In this document: positions 35,199-48,204 of the stretch, in pieces
Numbering within the stretch: position 1 is the first letter of the stretch
Layout: each line of letters starts with the position of its first letter
Assembly (NCBI GenBank): GCA_022818135.1
Contig: JAFMSR010000001.1
Span: 31,560,063-31,624,062 of the forward strand
Direction: 5' to 3'
Length of the DNA stretch: 64,000 nucleotides
Origin: Saxidomus purpurata
Taxonomy: Eukaryota > Mollusca > Bivalvia > Venerida > Veneridae
Translations under genes and position numbers: made by a program
The notes under the pieces: model-generated
The model's database searches: none
Seen by the model: the letters and a program-made list of their open reading frames with translations, nothing else
Told to the model about the DNA's origin: nothing

Positions 35199-38100
35199 AG
35201 TCGAAATGATATTATTGGTTTAAGTTCACGTAAATTCGAACAATTAACACATCAGGAAATAAATTGATCGGAAACTGAGAGATACTGTTTTAGACACATC
35301 ATTAAGTATTGTTATCTATTTCTGTACTACCTTGAATCATTTATACTGCGCTGACTCAAAAACATTGTTTATCGAACATTACGTCATGCACTTTGACCAG
35401 ACATGATATTTTTTATTTTGCAACAATTGGATATAACCTCTCGGACATTTCCGCTCAACATTTCTTGTAGATTTAAAGAATGTATTTTATGAAAATTGTT
35501 GATTTCTATGAAGCGACTACATGTATTATACAATTATCCTAATGTGCATCATATTGTTAGTTTTACGCATGCAGATTACTTTAACCTGGTACATGTATGT
35601 AACACGTATGTAAGTATGCTTTCACACCATGTAATAAAGTATTAGCTAAGGGTTGGGTCAAACAGAAGTTGTGTGGTAAAGTACATAGGCCCATTTTTAT
35701 AATTGATTAAAATTAATGTTCATTCGTTACTAACTTGCATGCATCCTGAGTGATTTGGAAATTGATATTATTCACTAACAAAAGAACTCTTAACACTAGA
35801 AAAATATGTTCTTAAAGTTTGTAAAAGATCTGCTACAATGTAATATCTTACTCACCGACCAAAGTTTAGAGAATAAGAACTCTAGATCAAATGCACTGAC
35901 CGCTTAGATCGTCTTATTGCTGCGGATAAATCATGTTAATACTTAATGTAAACATTAATAGTGAGCGGAACATGAAAAAGGTGTTGACTTACATTAAACA
36001 TAAGGTTCGTGTAATTAAATGTATAATAAACTACTTGTGTTGTGTATATTAATGATATTATAAGCCAATTTTAGACTATAGCGTAGGCAACCTGTTGAGT
36101 TACAACTGCGTTTAACCGTGTATTTTACTTAGGAAATCACAGGTATCACACATTTACTGCATTTTACGACTTTCTCACGAGTTGATATGGTAGGAGAAGA
36201 GAGTTAATGTCACAGTCACAAGTATGAACACATGTCACAAATAATAAAATGACAAAAACAATGTTGTTCAAAAAACATTATTAACAGCCGCTACCGTCAT
36301 TTTCTTCAATGGATACGAGTCGTATTTAGCTGAATGTAGCTTCTTAGCCTACATCGTAAAAAAAGCACATTTTCTGAATTCAACAGATTGAAGTGGTATT
36401 CGTAAGCGTGCTTCCCCACGATGCTACTGCGTTTTGCTAATTTTTTTAATGTAATATTTTGATTTAGTGATAAGATCAATTATACAAATTCACTTGCTAT
36501 CTAAACATATTCTCATCCTCTAAACCACAGACATTTAATAAAAAGGGTAAGAGAAATCATTCGTCCATAAATCAACTGCTTAAATGCATGTATTTTGAGA
36601 ACATTAAAAGTTTAAAGTACGTTTTGTTCAGACTTCAACATGATAGTAAAAATAAACTTGATTAAGGCATCTCGTAAAGATAAAACTGTCAATCATACAA
36701 AAGAATGAATCAATCCACTATGAGAAAAGGCAGCCGATAATGTATACCCTTAAGCATATATAGTGTAACTGTAGAAACTAAACCACTTCATCATGTTCAA
36801 AAGTTAAGTACAACGCATGCTCAATGTAGACGCAACACAAAACACTTAACAAAGTCACATAAAAGTATTAGGTTGAAACAGGTAAGAATCACAACGCGCA
36901 CAGAAAAATAAGCTCTCGTGAGATTGTAGGTACCGCGACGATATCAATTTTATTTTCGGCTTTGTTTTCGCTGTGTTCTGTTTTATTTCATTCCTGGATA
37001 AATCATTCAAAATCGATAAATGTCTATTTCCTTATTATTTATTCTTAGCATGAAAACTTTGCATAACAAAATTATGCCTTAGACATGCTTGCGTGTGAAA
37101 CTATCTGTAAATTACTGGTTTTCTAATTCCTATATAAAAGAAGCCTATCCTATGCAGAAAGATACTTTGATTATAGTTTTGAAAACAGACAGAAGAAGTG
37201 CTTTTGACACATGTTTTGACACGTGGTTGTATAATCGGACCGAGATTTCAAGAATGATGTTTACAATTATGCTGCTGTGATCAGTTGTAGTTACGGCCTA
37301 GCAAACAAATCTAAATGCACAAAGATTCGTTGTGTGCAATACGTTATCTAAACACCAAATATTAGGCGTTTTATCAAGAGATCGCAAAAATCTGAATGTT
37401 TTTGTAAATCTGGAAAGACTATTCTGATTTGATAAAGATGTAATAAGGCGATATATGATTATTCATACGCAATGTGTTTTACATTTAATTGATAACAGCA
37501 TGCAACTAAATTGTTCAGTTGGTATTTAGATTGAAATTAAGACAGATATCAACAGCGGACACATTTTCTGTACCATGTTTATATCAATAACTTGAGCATT
37601 TGTTTTGACCAAATTCTGTTAGCCAAACGGCTTAAGGACACTTAAAGAAATATGTTTTAAATGTATGGTCTTATAATTTACAACTTTTAGTGGGATATCT
37701 TTGTCGTTTGAAAATATACACCTAGAAAAAATATAAGCACCCCCTCGAAGTTATATAGTGACTTCAAAAATTCGTATCATGAAATCACCTTCAAATAAAC
37801 GAAGGAAAAAATGCTGTAAATCATATCAGCAAATCTCTGCACAAACTGCAAACGGTTTTCACTGCGAGTGAAAGAAGATTGTCTGTACAAAGATCCGAGG
37901 TTCGTCTCAAGGCAGAATAGTCAGGGTCAGGGTGGTCACCCAGGCACAGTGAAAGTTTACACTGCTACTGAATGTATGAAGTACGTATGTCAACTGAAGA
38001 CTCCAAATTGCATTTTTACTCTAATTCGCGACCTAAATTCTTCCTATGACCTCTACAGTTCCATACTTAAATGTGTTTTTGATTTTGGATAAAACGGCAC

Positions 38101-39341
38101 CCGTTTGTTGTTTAAGAATAATACCCGAAAAGCCCAACATAATAATACAGTTTTGCCTTTTTCTGTTTCTGTCACGGATTACATTCTTCTTCCCTAGCTA
38201 AATTTGACGATATTTTCATGATAAAGCTTCGTTAGATCAGTCACTCTAAAACCTTCAGGGGTTGCTTAACTTTTTTCTTTATGTATATAAATGTTGTTTT
38301 TTTTCAGTTTGCTATCGAATTGTGAAATTTTATTGAAATTCACTCTCTTATAAAAAATTGAAATCATAAATCCCTTTGGAATGATTACATTTCAAACGTA
38401 ACAAAGCTTTAACATTTTACCACTTAAATCATTTTCTATTGATAGATAATGATGTAGCAGCAACACGTATAAGACCTATATTAATAAGTTTCTTGGCGAT
38501 GAAACTCTGTTATCACCGGTACATGTAGGAGGCGGTACATAGAATGAAACTCAGCAAGATAAAACAAACTATTTGTTTAAGAAAATATGTGTTGTTAATT
38601 GATGGAAGCGGAATTATGTCAGCCAGTATAATTATAACCTAATTACTGTATCTTTCAGAACCAAATGTCTTCAAAACATACTTTTACTTGGAAAGATGAA
38701 TACGATTATTCTTGTATTTTCTTGGAAAATTTTATGTACTTGATTTAATTAAGCTGTTATGACTTAATGTTCTTAGCAGAGTAAGATACGAGATACTAAA
38801 AGTGATTAGCGGTATTGCTTAGATACCTTCATTTCTTCAGCTGTTGCAAGTGAAATATGCGTGATTACTGTAAAATTAAAGGGATTAATTTAAAATGATA
38901 GTAGGCGAAAGCTAGCATGAAAACTTTAGTGTTTGTAATGACAAGGAAGACCAACTAAACGAAAGGAATGTAGAGCACTTTTAAATACTACAAAGATTTT
39001 ACCAAATCTTATCAAATGTGTTTACTTTTGTGGAATACTTGTATCGAAAGATGTTTATTCAGACAATTACCTTCCAATGTTTCGAAGGCAATGCAGAAGA
39101 ATTATTTATTATATTCCAGGATTACATTTTTGAAAACATTGCACACGGAATATTGTAACTTATATCAAAATATCTTGCTTTTCCATCTGTACATGGACTT
39201 AAGATATATGCTCCTTCCGATGTAATTATCCGCATAATTTCCTCAAACATATCAGCCGGAAACTTAAATTGGAAATGTAATAAGCAAGGATAATATTCCC
39301 TAGTTTTAGGTCCCGAATACAACAAATCGGCTTGTTTAGTA
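35199..39341. other. Intergenic between two divergent receptor genes
   Basis: 4.1 kb of AT-rich DNA containing the 5' regions of both receptors. No further exon, RNA gene or clear repeat is supported; the frames at 37089-37280 and 37868-38092 have no domains. No promoter element can be named with confidence. Confidence 0.5.
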
Positions 39342-40832
39342 ATGGCTATCAGTTCTAACGAAACATATTTGGATAATATGTCTCTAAGAAATGAATTGCA
39401 GTACAACGGTACATTAAAAGAGAACAATGTGCTTCTAAATAGGAACAACAACGAAATGCTGCCAGCAATTATATACACAAGTATCATGATGATTTTAGGA
39501 CTTCCAGGAAATATTATTGTGTTTTACATCTATTTCTTTAATTGGAGAAGAAGTACATCGAGGATTTTTATTTTATTCCTTGCAGCTCTGGACACAATGA
39601 ACTGTTTCACAACACTACCAATGGAAATATATATTATGATAAATTATTTGAAACTCGATCAGCCTCTTTTGTGTAAGGTATCACGGTATTGTACGTATGT
39701 AATGAATTGTTCCTCGGCTCTTGTACTCGTTGGTATTGCAGCTGACAGATTTAAACGGATATGTAGACCTTACCAGCGAGCCTTTAGTGAAAAACAATCA
39801 AAATATATTTCTGTTTGTGCCATTCTGTTTTCCATGGCAATAACGTGGCCGTCTTTGATTCTGTATGGAACGAGAAAAATGAGTTTTGGAAATGTAACCG
39901 TATCGGTGTGCCTGATCGAGAACAAATATGATGGTACACCTTACCCTATGGTATATTTTAGTTGTTTAACTACGACCACCTTAATAACATTTACGATATT
40001 GATTGTTTTGTATTACTTCATAGGGCTTCAAATATATAGGCACAGAAAGTTCAAATTAAAACACTGCTCACATGTTCAGAAAATAGTTGAAGAAAAATCA
40101 TGTATTGCTAAATCAGCTGGAGAAGAATTGAAATCTTCAAACAGAGGAGCCGAAAACGATATTAATCCAGACAAAGACGATGAAAAACGTGAGATTAAAG
40201 GAGAAACTATTGTGCAAACTGAAAATATAGGCGAACTGACACAATATCTATCAGTATTGCCTACACCTAGTCCAGATGCTGAAACCAGTTGCGGGCTCCT
40301 TGGTGTGTCATATCTTTATGACGGAAAACCCTGTGCTAATCTAGTAGAGAAAAATATAGATGTTAATACCGATGACGCAAATGTACATTCTTTGATTGGC
40401 GTAAGAACGGACAGGGTACCATCGCCAAAGAAGGCATCCCGCCAAAGAAGTTTTAATCAGGAACAAATTCCGACAAAGAATGTTCGTGCACGATATTTAC
40501 TTGTGCGTGGGGCTTCATCAGTAAAAGCTTCACGATCTAATAAATGTGCTAACTGTTTGACCCTTAGAATTGGCCGGTCAACGCTCATGTTATTTTTGAT
40601 AACCTTAGCTTATGTCATAAGTTTCTTGCCATTCTACTCACTTGTTATTGTTAGGCAATCAGACACTACATTTGTCAGAGAACTGTCAAAATCCGGGTTG
40701 GCAGCCTACCATTTATTTTTAAGGTCATATTTATTATCCAGTGTCGTGAATCCATTTATTTACTCATTCTGTAATGCACAATTTAGAGACTATTGTAAAG
40801 AAACATTTTCAAAAATACTTTTGAGACGGTAA
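39342..40832 (+). CDS. Class A (rhodopsin-like) G-protein-coupled receptor, intronless, 496 aa
   Basis: A single open frame; an in-frame stop at 39291 and no closer ATG upstream support this start. Seven membrane segments at about 40-65, 73-98, 111-134, 152-175, 202-232, 408-437 and 452-477. Class A landmarks: GN in TM1 (residues 56-57), LAALD in TM2 (Asp84), Cys111 and Cys190 for the TM3-loop disulfide, ADRFKRICRPY at the end of TM3 (DRF instead of DRY), Trp169-Pro170 in TM4, FLPF in TM6 (in place of CWxP) and NPFIY in TM7. N-glycosylation sites NET, NMS and NGT lie in the N-terminus. The third intracellular loop is very long (about 233-405), Ser/Lys/Glu-rich, and ends in a basic stretch. 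This fits a neuropeptide- or amine-type receptor of the kind expanded in molluscs; subfamily and ligand cannot be set from sequence. A divergent neighbour receptor lies 4.1 kb upstream. Confidence 0.93.
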   Translation: MAISSNETYLDNMSLRNELQYNGTLKENNVLLNRNNNEMLPAIIYTSIMMILGLPGNIIVFYIYFFNWRRSTSRIFILFLAALDTMNCFTTLPMEIYIMINYLKLDQPLLCKVSRYCTYVMNCSSALVLVGIAADRFKRICRPYQRAFSEKQSKYISVCAILFSMAITWPSLILYGTRKMSFGNVTVSVCLIENKYDGTPYPMVYFSCLTTTTLITFTILIVLYYFIGLQIYRHRKFKLKHCSHVQKIVEEKSCIAKSAGEELKSSNRGAENDINPDKDDEKREIKGETIVQTENIGELTQYLSVLPTPSPDAETSCGLLGVSYLYDGKPCANLVEKNIDVNTDDANVHSLIGVRTDRVPSPKKASRQRSFNQEQIPTKNVRARYLLVRGASSVKASRSNKCANCLTLRIGRSTLMLFLITLAYVISFLPFYSLVIVRQSDTTFVRELSKSGLAAYHLFLRSYLLSSVVNPFIYSFCNAQFRDYCKETFSKILLRR

Positions 40833-41373
40833 CAATTTAAATGTTGTAAATGTTTATTAAACTTAATTTAAACTTGTAAGTTTGTCGTAGTTGTTTAGAT
40901 AAGTATATTGTAAGTTATGCGCCAACAATTTAATAACAAACGCAATAGGATTGGTGGCGCGCTATGATACTGTATTACTGTCTAGGTTATGTACAATCAT
41001 GCACCGAATGACAGAACCTGTTAAAACAAAATCTAAATGATTTCCTTTCAGAAAATGGGAAGCGATCTAGACCGTGCTAGTCAAGGTTATACTGAGAACT
41101 CATACACTGTTACTCTTTCCGCACACCAGAGTCAAGTGGGATTATACAAACTGATATTGTATCATTTAAGTAAAACGGAAGCAATTTCAACATTTCAGTT
41201 GACTTTGTGTGTTACCCCCATATTAAAAATGAGTGCCTTCATTGCGGTGTTCCAAATTCGGTGAGAAAAGTGCTCAAAGGTGAGCTAATGTGATCGCCCG
41301 ATGACCGTCTTCTGTCTGGTTATCTGTCCCACATTTAAAATGTACCTTGTGATCACTATAGAGACCATATTTT
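40833..41373. other. Downstream flank of the class A receptor
   Basis: No gene. The end (about 41270-41340) resembles the tail of a pearl-like element (GTGAGCTAATGTGATCG). Confidence 0.4.
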
Positions 41374-41610
41374 AAAGCTCCTCGCTCTCAGTTACCGTTG
41401 AAAATAATATTTTCTCAAAAATGGCATACTTATACACATGCTAGAATCAAAATATAATTAAACATCTAGGTAAGAATTTGCAGAAATCGATTGAAAATGG
41501 AGGTTATACGGTATCGCTACACTATATGTTTATATTGGAATTTAAAAAGCGTTGGCAACGCTTTTGAATTTGGTAGTGTATCATTTGAAATTTAGAGATA
41601 AACGTGACAG
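41374..41610 (+). mobile_element. Truncated MITE, AAGCTGCTCGC family
   Basis: Left terminus AAAGCTCCTCGCTCTCAG and the body up to GAGATAAACGTGACAG match the full copy at 4226; the right third and terminus are missing. Confidence 0.75.
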
Positions 41611-41947
41611 CCAGGAAAATTATTAAAAACACATTTGGACACTCTAGAGGATACATGAAAATTTATTATCTTTAAAACTTGTCAGAATAGTCAAGATTGG
41701 ACCTGGGTTACATAGGGTCAAACATTTCGTCACCATGTATGCTGACCTTTGACCTACTTTTATGTTACGAAACTACAGTAAAATATTTGGAATTGCTAGC
41801 AGATTTCAAACGCTGTACCTTGGCTGACCTCGATTCTGGCATTTCGACCCTTTTTCTTGTCTTTTTGTGCAATGATACTCAGGAGATCAGTATAGGGCCA
41901 TCATAGCCCTCTTGTATAGGTAACGTACAGTACCCTAAAATTACATA

Positions 41948-42096
41948 CAGTAAAACCTGTGAACAAAGACCACTGTTGGGAAGCTACAAGTGTGGTCTTT
42001 GTTTGCAGGTGATCTTTATTCACGGGTGTGTCTACTATATATGGATAGTGCACGGTAGTTTCTATTAGGAGGTGGTTTTTAACGAAGGTTTGTCTG
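41948..42096. mobile_element. 149-bp Tc1/mariner-type MITE
   Basis: Starts CAGTAAAACCTGTGAAC and ends AAGGTTTGTCTG (complement CAGACAAACCTT), with TA on each side (41946-41947, 42097-42098). An interior GTGGTCTTTG phrase is present in both orientations (the complement CAAAGACCAC lies near the left end). The TA duplication and TIR are consistent with mariner-like mobilisation. Non-coding. Confidence 0.65.
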
Positions 42097-44173
42097 TATA
42101 TACATTAGCCGTTACTACATCACTTGACTGGTTTCTTATTCTTAGAACTATCAAACATGTCTGCTTGTTTTAAGCCTTTTGCAAACATTCTAACAGTCTT
42201 CACATAACTGCATACAAGCGAGTTTACAAATGAAAGTTTAAAGCTTTCGTGAAATCTATAGCCAGAAACCATCCTGGGGTGAATTGATTGTGTAAAAACT
42301 CTCCAATGTTTTCTATATTGCTTACCCTTCAATCATGATTTGTATCGCAGTTTAATGAATATTACAGTTAATGAGATTTTTATCGTTTGGTTTTTGTTGT
42401 ATGTTTACTGAAAGATCTTAGATCACAACGATTTGGTATATGCCATGTGTCGGCATTATGTCAAGGCATGAACGATCTACGTCCCGTGTGTTTTAATTAA
42501 CAGAAATAAATCAGACATTTATGTGTAAATTTATATAATGGCTACGACGAAAGCGTATGCGACAACATAATTCATTTAAATTTGCTAACATACACATTTA
42601 TCATTCACAACAAGAATACTTCACAGAAAACATGGCAGAAGATAATAAAAATTGTAAAAGTGAAACTGAATTGTATAACAGTATCACACATATAATGCAC
42701 TGTGAGAGTTGTTCTTTCTTTAGAACGATGTTTTAATGAGTATGCTTGTAGTTGAAGTCTTTTATAAACTCCCGCAGTAAAGGTTTTTAATAAGATACTC
42801 AAACAAATTTGACGTTCAGATAGTTTATAAATTGGGACCTTCAATTTTAAAAACAATGGACATGTGTGAACCGTGGTGTATTTTAAAGGGTCTTACATAA
42901 ATATTTCTACCACCTGACTAAGCTACAATTGTAAATTCGATGCATTAAAAATGCCGAATAATTATTGTAAATTGAATTCACTTTCGATACATGTGAGTTT
43001 TATTTGATTTGACGTTTTGTTTTTGACACAGTATAACATAAAGCCAAAATGTCCCTAGAAGAGTCCTCTAATGGTGTCTGACGGAAGACAATACTGTGTA
43101 AATTTTAAATCGAAAAAATGTTTTAACCTTATGTTTTTAGTCGTCAATGTTGAAAACCTGATTAAAGAAACGTTTAGTAGAACATACCTTGAATTCAGTC
43201 AAATTAGAAAAACAACGTACCTGTCATGACAAACTGCCGTAAAGAGCTTTTTATGACTTTTACGTTGAATTCATTACGGCTTCAATTGATTATTTCTGTA
43301 GATACTGCAAGTATATCTATGAGACTCAGTTAAGCAATCCATAGGAAACCTTAGCAAAGACTTTTTCAGTATCGGAAACTTCAGAAATGTACTCTACCTC
43401 AGAAAAAGGCGCAGGGAACAAGCAAAATAATCTTATCAATTTGATAAAAGTATAGTATTAGTCATGATTGCGTAAGATTGTCATCGCGACACGAACGGCT
43501 TTTACTCTTGTTAATTCATTTCAGAATAACTTTTTTCAGTTTGCTGTTGAAACCATTGCCATACAGGATTTTGGTTTGATTTTCCTAAATGTAATTACAC
43601 GTATAACTAAACAAAGGTTTATAGACATTAAAATCATATCTAACAAACTGGCCGATTTGTTGTTACGAACTATTTAAAATTTCCTCTGTGCACTATCGGT
43701 CTAATTTTACGTTCTGTTTGACCGTTCGTAACGATATTGGCATGAAACTTGTATCAAAACAAGATTGCCATTTGCTCTTTATCACTCATCTAAGCCAACA
43801 GAGAAAATCTGCAACCTATGATTATATATGTGCACATTCTAAAATACAATTAACTTTCAAAAATTTTAATGTTTTATAAAGACAACCTCACTCAACTATG
43901 GCTTCACTTCTAAAAAGTATTTTAGTTTTCAGTAATTATAGAGTTTTTCATCAAAAAAAGTGATAATCCACAGTTTTGAAACAGTGGATTACCATTATTT
44001 TCACTGTTTTGCAACTAACCTGGATTTACTTCAAAAAATATACCCTAATAAGGAATCATCATTTGCGCTCTGTCTTTTTGATACGTTTCCCGCATTTTCG
44101 ATATTTTATAAAAACAAACCCAAAAAAAAAAAAAAAAAACCAAAAAAGAAGTTCTAACCATAAATAACGAAAA
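42097..44173. other. Intergenic, nothing recognised
   Basis: About 2 kb with no supported gene; an A-rich run (44118-44137) lies near the end. Short frames here lack domains. Confidence 0.4.
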
Positions 44174-44315
44174 ATTGTTGTTATCGGTGTAATATCACGT
44201 TTCACCCCAAAACCCCAAAATTTTTTTTTTTCCCCCCCCCCCCCCCCCCGCTGAAAATATCACTTTTGTTGCCCATTTCCCCTGAAATTATAACGTGATC
44301 TTACACCGACAATCC
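44174..44315. mobile_element. Short TIR MITE with a T11C18 core
   Basis: ATCGGTGTAATATCACG near the left end pairs imperfectly with CGTGATCTTACACCGAC near the right end. The middle is a run of 11 T followed by 18 C (44221-44249). Total about 140 bp, non-coding. Confidence 0.6.
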
Positions 44316-44429
44316 TCTATTTATTTTAGCAGTTTTAGTAGAGGTTAATGAGATGATATTATACGTCAAATTTAATTACATTCTGACTAGTAGTTCCTGA
44401 CAAGAAGGGTTTTAAAGTTTCTAACACAG

Positions 44430-45010
44430 AATATATGTAGAAACAACCTCACCCACTAGGGGGCTCTATTTCAAAGGATTAAGTAAGTTTTAACAATATT
44501 GGTAGATTTGTCAAATAAAGTCAAATTCTGACATCTGGTTTCAGAGAAGATATGTGAATTTTCTGTACAGATTTTATAGTGTAAACAGCCTACTCCACTG
44601 GGAGCCTTGATTTTAAGGGATCTATTTCGTTTTAGCAACTTTGGTAAGGAATCATAAAGTGATCATATTTGTCGAAATAAGTTAAATTCTGACCTGTAGT
44701 GTCAGAGAAGAAGATTTTTGAAGTTTCTATATAGATTATATAGATCAGTCTTCTTCGTATAAGCATATTATTATGCAAACTATATTAAATTCTGATCAGT
44801 ATATTCAGAGAAGATCTTCAAAGTGCTTCCTTTCGGTTGCCGAATCAACCAGAGTGCTACATGGATCAGAATTATTTTAGCAATTTTGGTAGAGGTGCAT
44901 ACAAGAAATATCCTTCGCAAGTTTCATTAACATTGGCCAAGGGATTTCAGGGGAGATGTCGTTCGAAGCAATTGTTGACGCATGACGTCGGCGAAAGTTA
45001 AGTAGTCACT
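44430..45010 (+). mobile_element. Pearl-like element, diverged copy
   Basis: Core phrases such as GGTTTCAGAGAAGA and a tail reading GAGATGTCGTTCGAAG match the element at 46417-47943 (there GAGATGTCGTTTGAAG). Two to three diverged core repeats; the ACGG tract is lost (a GACGCATGACGTCGGCG remnant remains). Confidence 0.6.
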
Positions 45011-46162
45011 ATAGCTCACACTGGCACTTTGGTAATTATTGTAACACAGAATAAAATAACGCGAGTTAAGTAATGTAGTAATGTATAATGAAACAGAAGT
45101 TTCCTTTCTCTTGAGCGAAAACAGGCAAGCAAATGACATTACCTGAAGCCTCTATATCTACCACTGAAGTTCTAATATATGAATATTCTACCGGCATGTC
45201 TGTGAAAGTATTAAGTTAATTAGAACGTCTAAATAGCTACCCCCATTTTCAAGAATTCCCTAGAATATTGTCTGTATTAAGCTTCCATACGGCAGCAGAC
45301 TATTTTTCAAACTGCAGATTTTCGGGTTTACACGGCGAAGCTTGAAATAAATTTTGTAACGAAAATTGCAATAGTTTGATAACATAATACAGACATCGAT
45401 GACGACGCCGACGCCGGGGGCGAGTGCAATAGCCTACTTATTCTTCGAATAGTCGAGCTAAAAATGAATAAATATATTTGTATATCGGAAAAAATGCCTT
45501 TTTTGTAAACAAAAAGCCAATACAGTAAATCGCCACCCATAAACTTGTAAAACAATTTTAAGTAAAGGTTAACGAACTATTTTTCCGCGGCTGCATGCAT
45601 AGGCTGAGCACTTGAGGTTTACTGACGATTCAAATGCATAATAGTTTTATTCGCTGAGTGTCTTAGCTTAATCTCTATGTTGAATCAGTTGTCTCACCAT
45701 AAAGAACTGCTGTTCCGTAGACTGACTTTTCGAGAAGCGATGCACTCGCCGTTGTCATAGCAGCGCTGAGGTCTTATCGGGGGAACATCTCGGAATAAGA
45801 CACACACATATAAGGAGTACCTTATAAAACGTAAAGTAATTAATAGGAAAAAAAGCTAACTAAGGCAGTCGAATATTATTAAATGTAAAACAAAATGGCG
45901 GATTTCAACATTTAATAACTTTTAAAAGGTATAAATACTAACAAAATGGCTATAATGACATGAGTACAAAGGCCAGACAGACCGCAACAATTTCAACTAT
46001 GATGTAAGTGAAACATAAGCGATACTTTACTCTTACTTATGGTGTTTGGTTTATACGAATTTATATGGTTCGATTACGCAGAAAGCTCCCTAGCTTATTG
46101 AATCGCTCTCGATCACTCATTCCTGATACCACCACTAATTATTTTGTATAGGATTCTGCTTT
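45011..46162. other. Intergenic, one GC-rich spot
   Basis: No gene. At about 45397-45421 there is a GACGACGCCGACGCCGGGGG stretch resembling the GTCGGCGTCGGCG block in element A copy 2 (about 31780), possibly the end of another dispersed repeat. Confidence 0.4.
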
Positions 46163-47986
46163 AACGCTGCTTGCTCTCAGATTTTGGTGAAAAGGTAAAG
46201 TTCTTCACATTGTATGTAAATAACGTATTTTAGAACATAATTATGGTCATATAAAAAGGCTCCAGTATTTATAAATTCCTGTCACGTATCTCTCTAAATT
46301 AAAAAAATACCGACATTTTCAATCGATTTCTGCAAATTACTGCCTTGATTTTTGCTAATATTTTTATTCTAGCCTTTAATTTTATATTTACGAATAATAA
46401 GTATGTCAAATTAAAAAACAAGAGGGCCATGATGGCCCTATATCGCAGAGGTCCACTACACAATGCTAAGTAACATTCCAAATAACTATTCTCTGCCCGT
46501 CGGCCTTCTTGTTTTTTTTTAAGTTTTCCCTATATAAGCCTATGTGAAATCAAGTCACCTTCCTCCCACTCACCCCCCTCCCGGGAAGGGTTAATTTTGA
46601 CCTGGGGGTCATAATTTGAACAATCTTGGTAGAAGTCCAATAGGCATTTTTACATGCCAAATATCTTATCTCTAGGCCTTGTGGTTCTAGAGTAGAAGAT
46701 TTTCTAAGTTTTCCCTATATAAACCTTTGCAAAACCAAGTGACCCCAAGGGCGGGGTCAGTTTGGCCCGGGGGTCATGATTTGAACAATCTTGCTAGAGG
46801 TCCACTAGCAAATGCTATATGCCAAATATCTAAGCTCTAGGCTTTGTGGTTTCAGAGAAGATTATTTTATGTTTTCCCTATATAAGCCTATGTAAAATTA
46901 AGTGATCTCCCTGCGGGGTCAATTTTGACCCGGGGGTCATAATTTGAACAATCTTGCTAGAGGTTCACTAGCCAATGCTGCATGCCGAATATCTAAGCTC
47001 TAGGCCTTGTGGTTTCAGAGAAGAAGTTTTTCCTATATTAGTATATGTAAAACTAAGTGACTCCACCTACAGGGTCAATTTTGACCCCGGGGTCATAATT
47101 TGAACAATCTTGGTAGAGGTTCACCAGAAAATGCTACATACCAAATATCTAAGCTCTAGGCCTTGTGGTTTCAGAGAATAAGATTTTTGAAGTTTTTCCT
47201 ATATAAAGCCTATGCAAAACTAAGTGACCATCCGCGCGGGGTCAATTTTGACCTCGGGGTCATAATTTGAACAATCTTTGTAGATGTCCACTAGACAATG
47301 CTACATACCAAATATCTAAGCTCTAGGCCTTGTGGTTTCAGAGAATACGATTTTCTAAGTTTTTCCTATATAAAGCCTATGCAAAACTAAGTGACCATCC
47401 GCGCGGGATCAATTTTGACCTCGGGGTCATAATTTGAACAATCTTGGTAGAGGTCTACTAGAAAATGCTACATGCCAAATATCTAAGCTCTAGGCCTTGT
47501 GGTTTCAGAGAATAAGATTTTTGAAGTTTTTCCTATATAAAGCCTATGCAAAACTAAGTGACCATCCGCGCGGGGTCAACTTTGACCTCGGGGTCATAAC
47601 TTGAACAATCTTGGTAGAGGTCTACTAGAAAATGCTACATGCCAAATATCTAAGCTCTAGGCCTTGTGGTTTCAGAGAAGAAGATTTTTTAAGTTTTTCC
47701 TATTTGTTGCCATAGCAACCAGAGTTCTGCATGGAATGTAATTCTTTGAACAACTTTGAAAGAGCTTCATGCAAGGAACATCTCTGCAAAGTCTAATCAA
47801 CATTGGTCCAGTGGTTTAAGAGGAGATGTCGTTTGAAGGAAATGGTGGACGGACGGACGGACACGGACGGACGGACGGACGGACGTACGCCGGACGGAAT
47901 GCGCTCCTAATAGCTCACTCTGGCACTTTGTGCTAGGTGAGCTAAAATAGAAAAAAAATCAACGGTAACTGAGAGCGAGCAGCTTT
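46163..47986 (-). mobile_element. MITE (AAGCTGCTCGC family) split by a pearl-like insertion
   Basis: The left part (46163-46416) matches the copy at 57118 from its terminus to the AGTATGTCAA block; the right part (47944-47986) supplies the other terminus (AACGGTAACTGAGAGCGAG). Between them lies the 1.5-kb element at 46417-47943, so the MITE was present first. The combined MITE would be about 300 bp. Confidence 0.8.
46417..47943 (+). mobile_element. Pearl-like element with ~7 core repeats of ~167 bp and an (ACGG)n tract
   Basis: The left end has a short palindrome (AGGGCCATGATGGCCCT). Then come about seven core repeats marked by TAGGCCTTGTGGTTTCAG at about 46674, 46839, 47002, 47158, 47325, 47492 and 47659 (spacing 156-167 bp); the later copies are almost identical. 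A non-repeated segment follows, then GGAC/ACGG repeats (47847-47897) and a tail containing AGCTCAC...GTGAGCT. Proximal region, ~160-bp core repeats, ACGG microsatellite and distal region is the layout described for bivalve pearl elements, which are thought to be non-autonomous. No protein is encoded. Confidence 0.85.
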
Positions 47987-48204
47987 AAAATGAATGTCAA
48001 TTTTGTCAGTTTGATTTTTTATCAGAAATTGTTTATTTACATGGTCTTAATTGAATCAGTGGGCTAATTAAAAAATGATTAAATATTTATTGTTACTTTT
48101 ATATGAGATGCATGAATATATTTATTGAAACGTTGTTTTCGTAGTTTGATTAACATCATATCAATCACATGGAATCAGAAAACTTATAACATTAGTGTAA
48201 TAAA
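47987..48204. other. AT-rich spacer
   Basis: Nothing recognised between the split MITE and the inverted repeat copy that follows. Confidence 0.35.

Noticed and set aside
39122..39487. 121-aa minus-strand frame overlapping the class A receptor start
   Set aside because: Overlaps the 5' end of a well-supported receptor gene and has no domain of its own.
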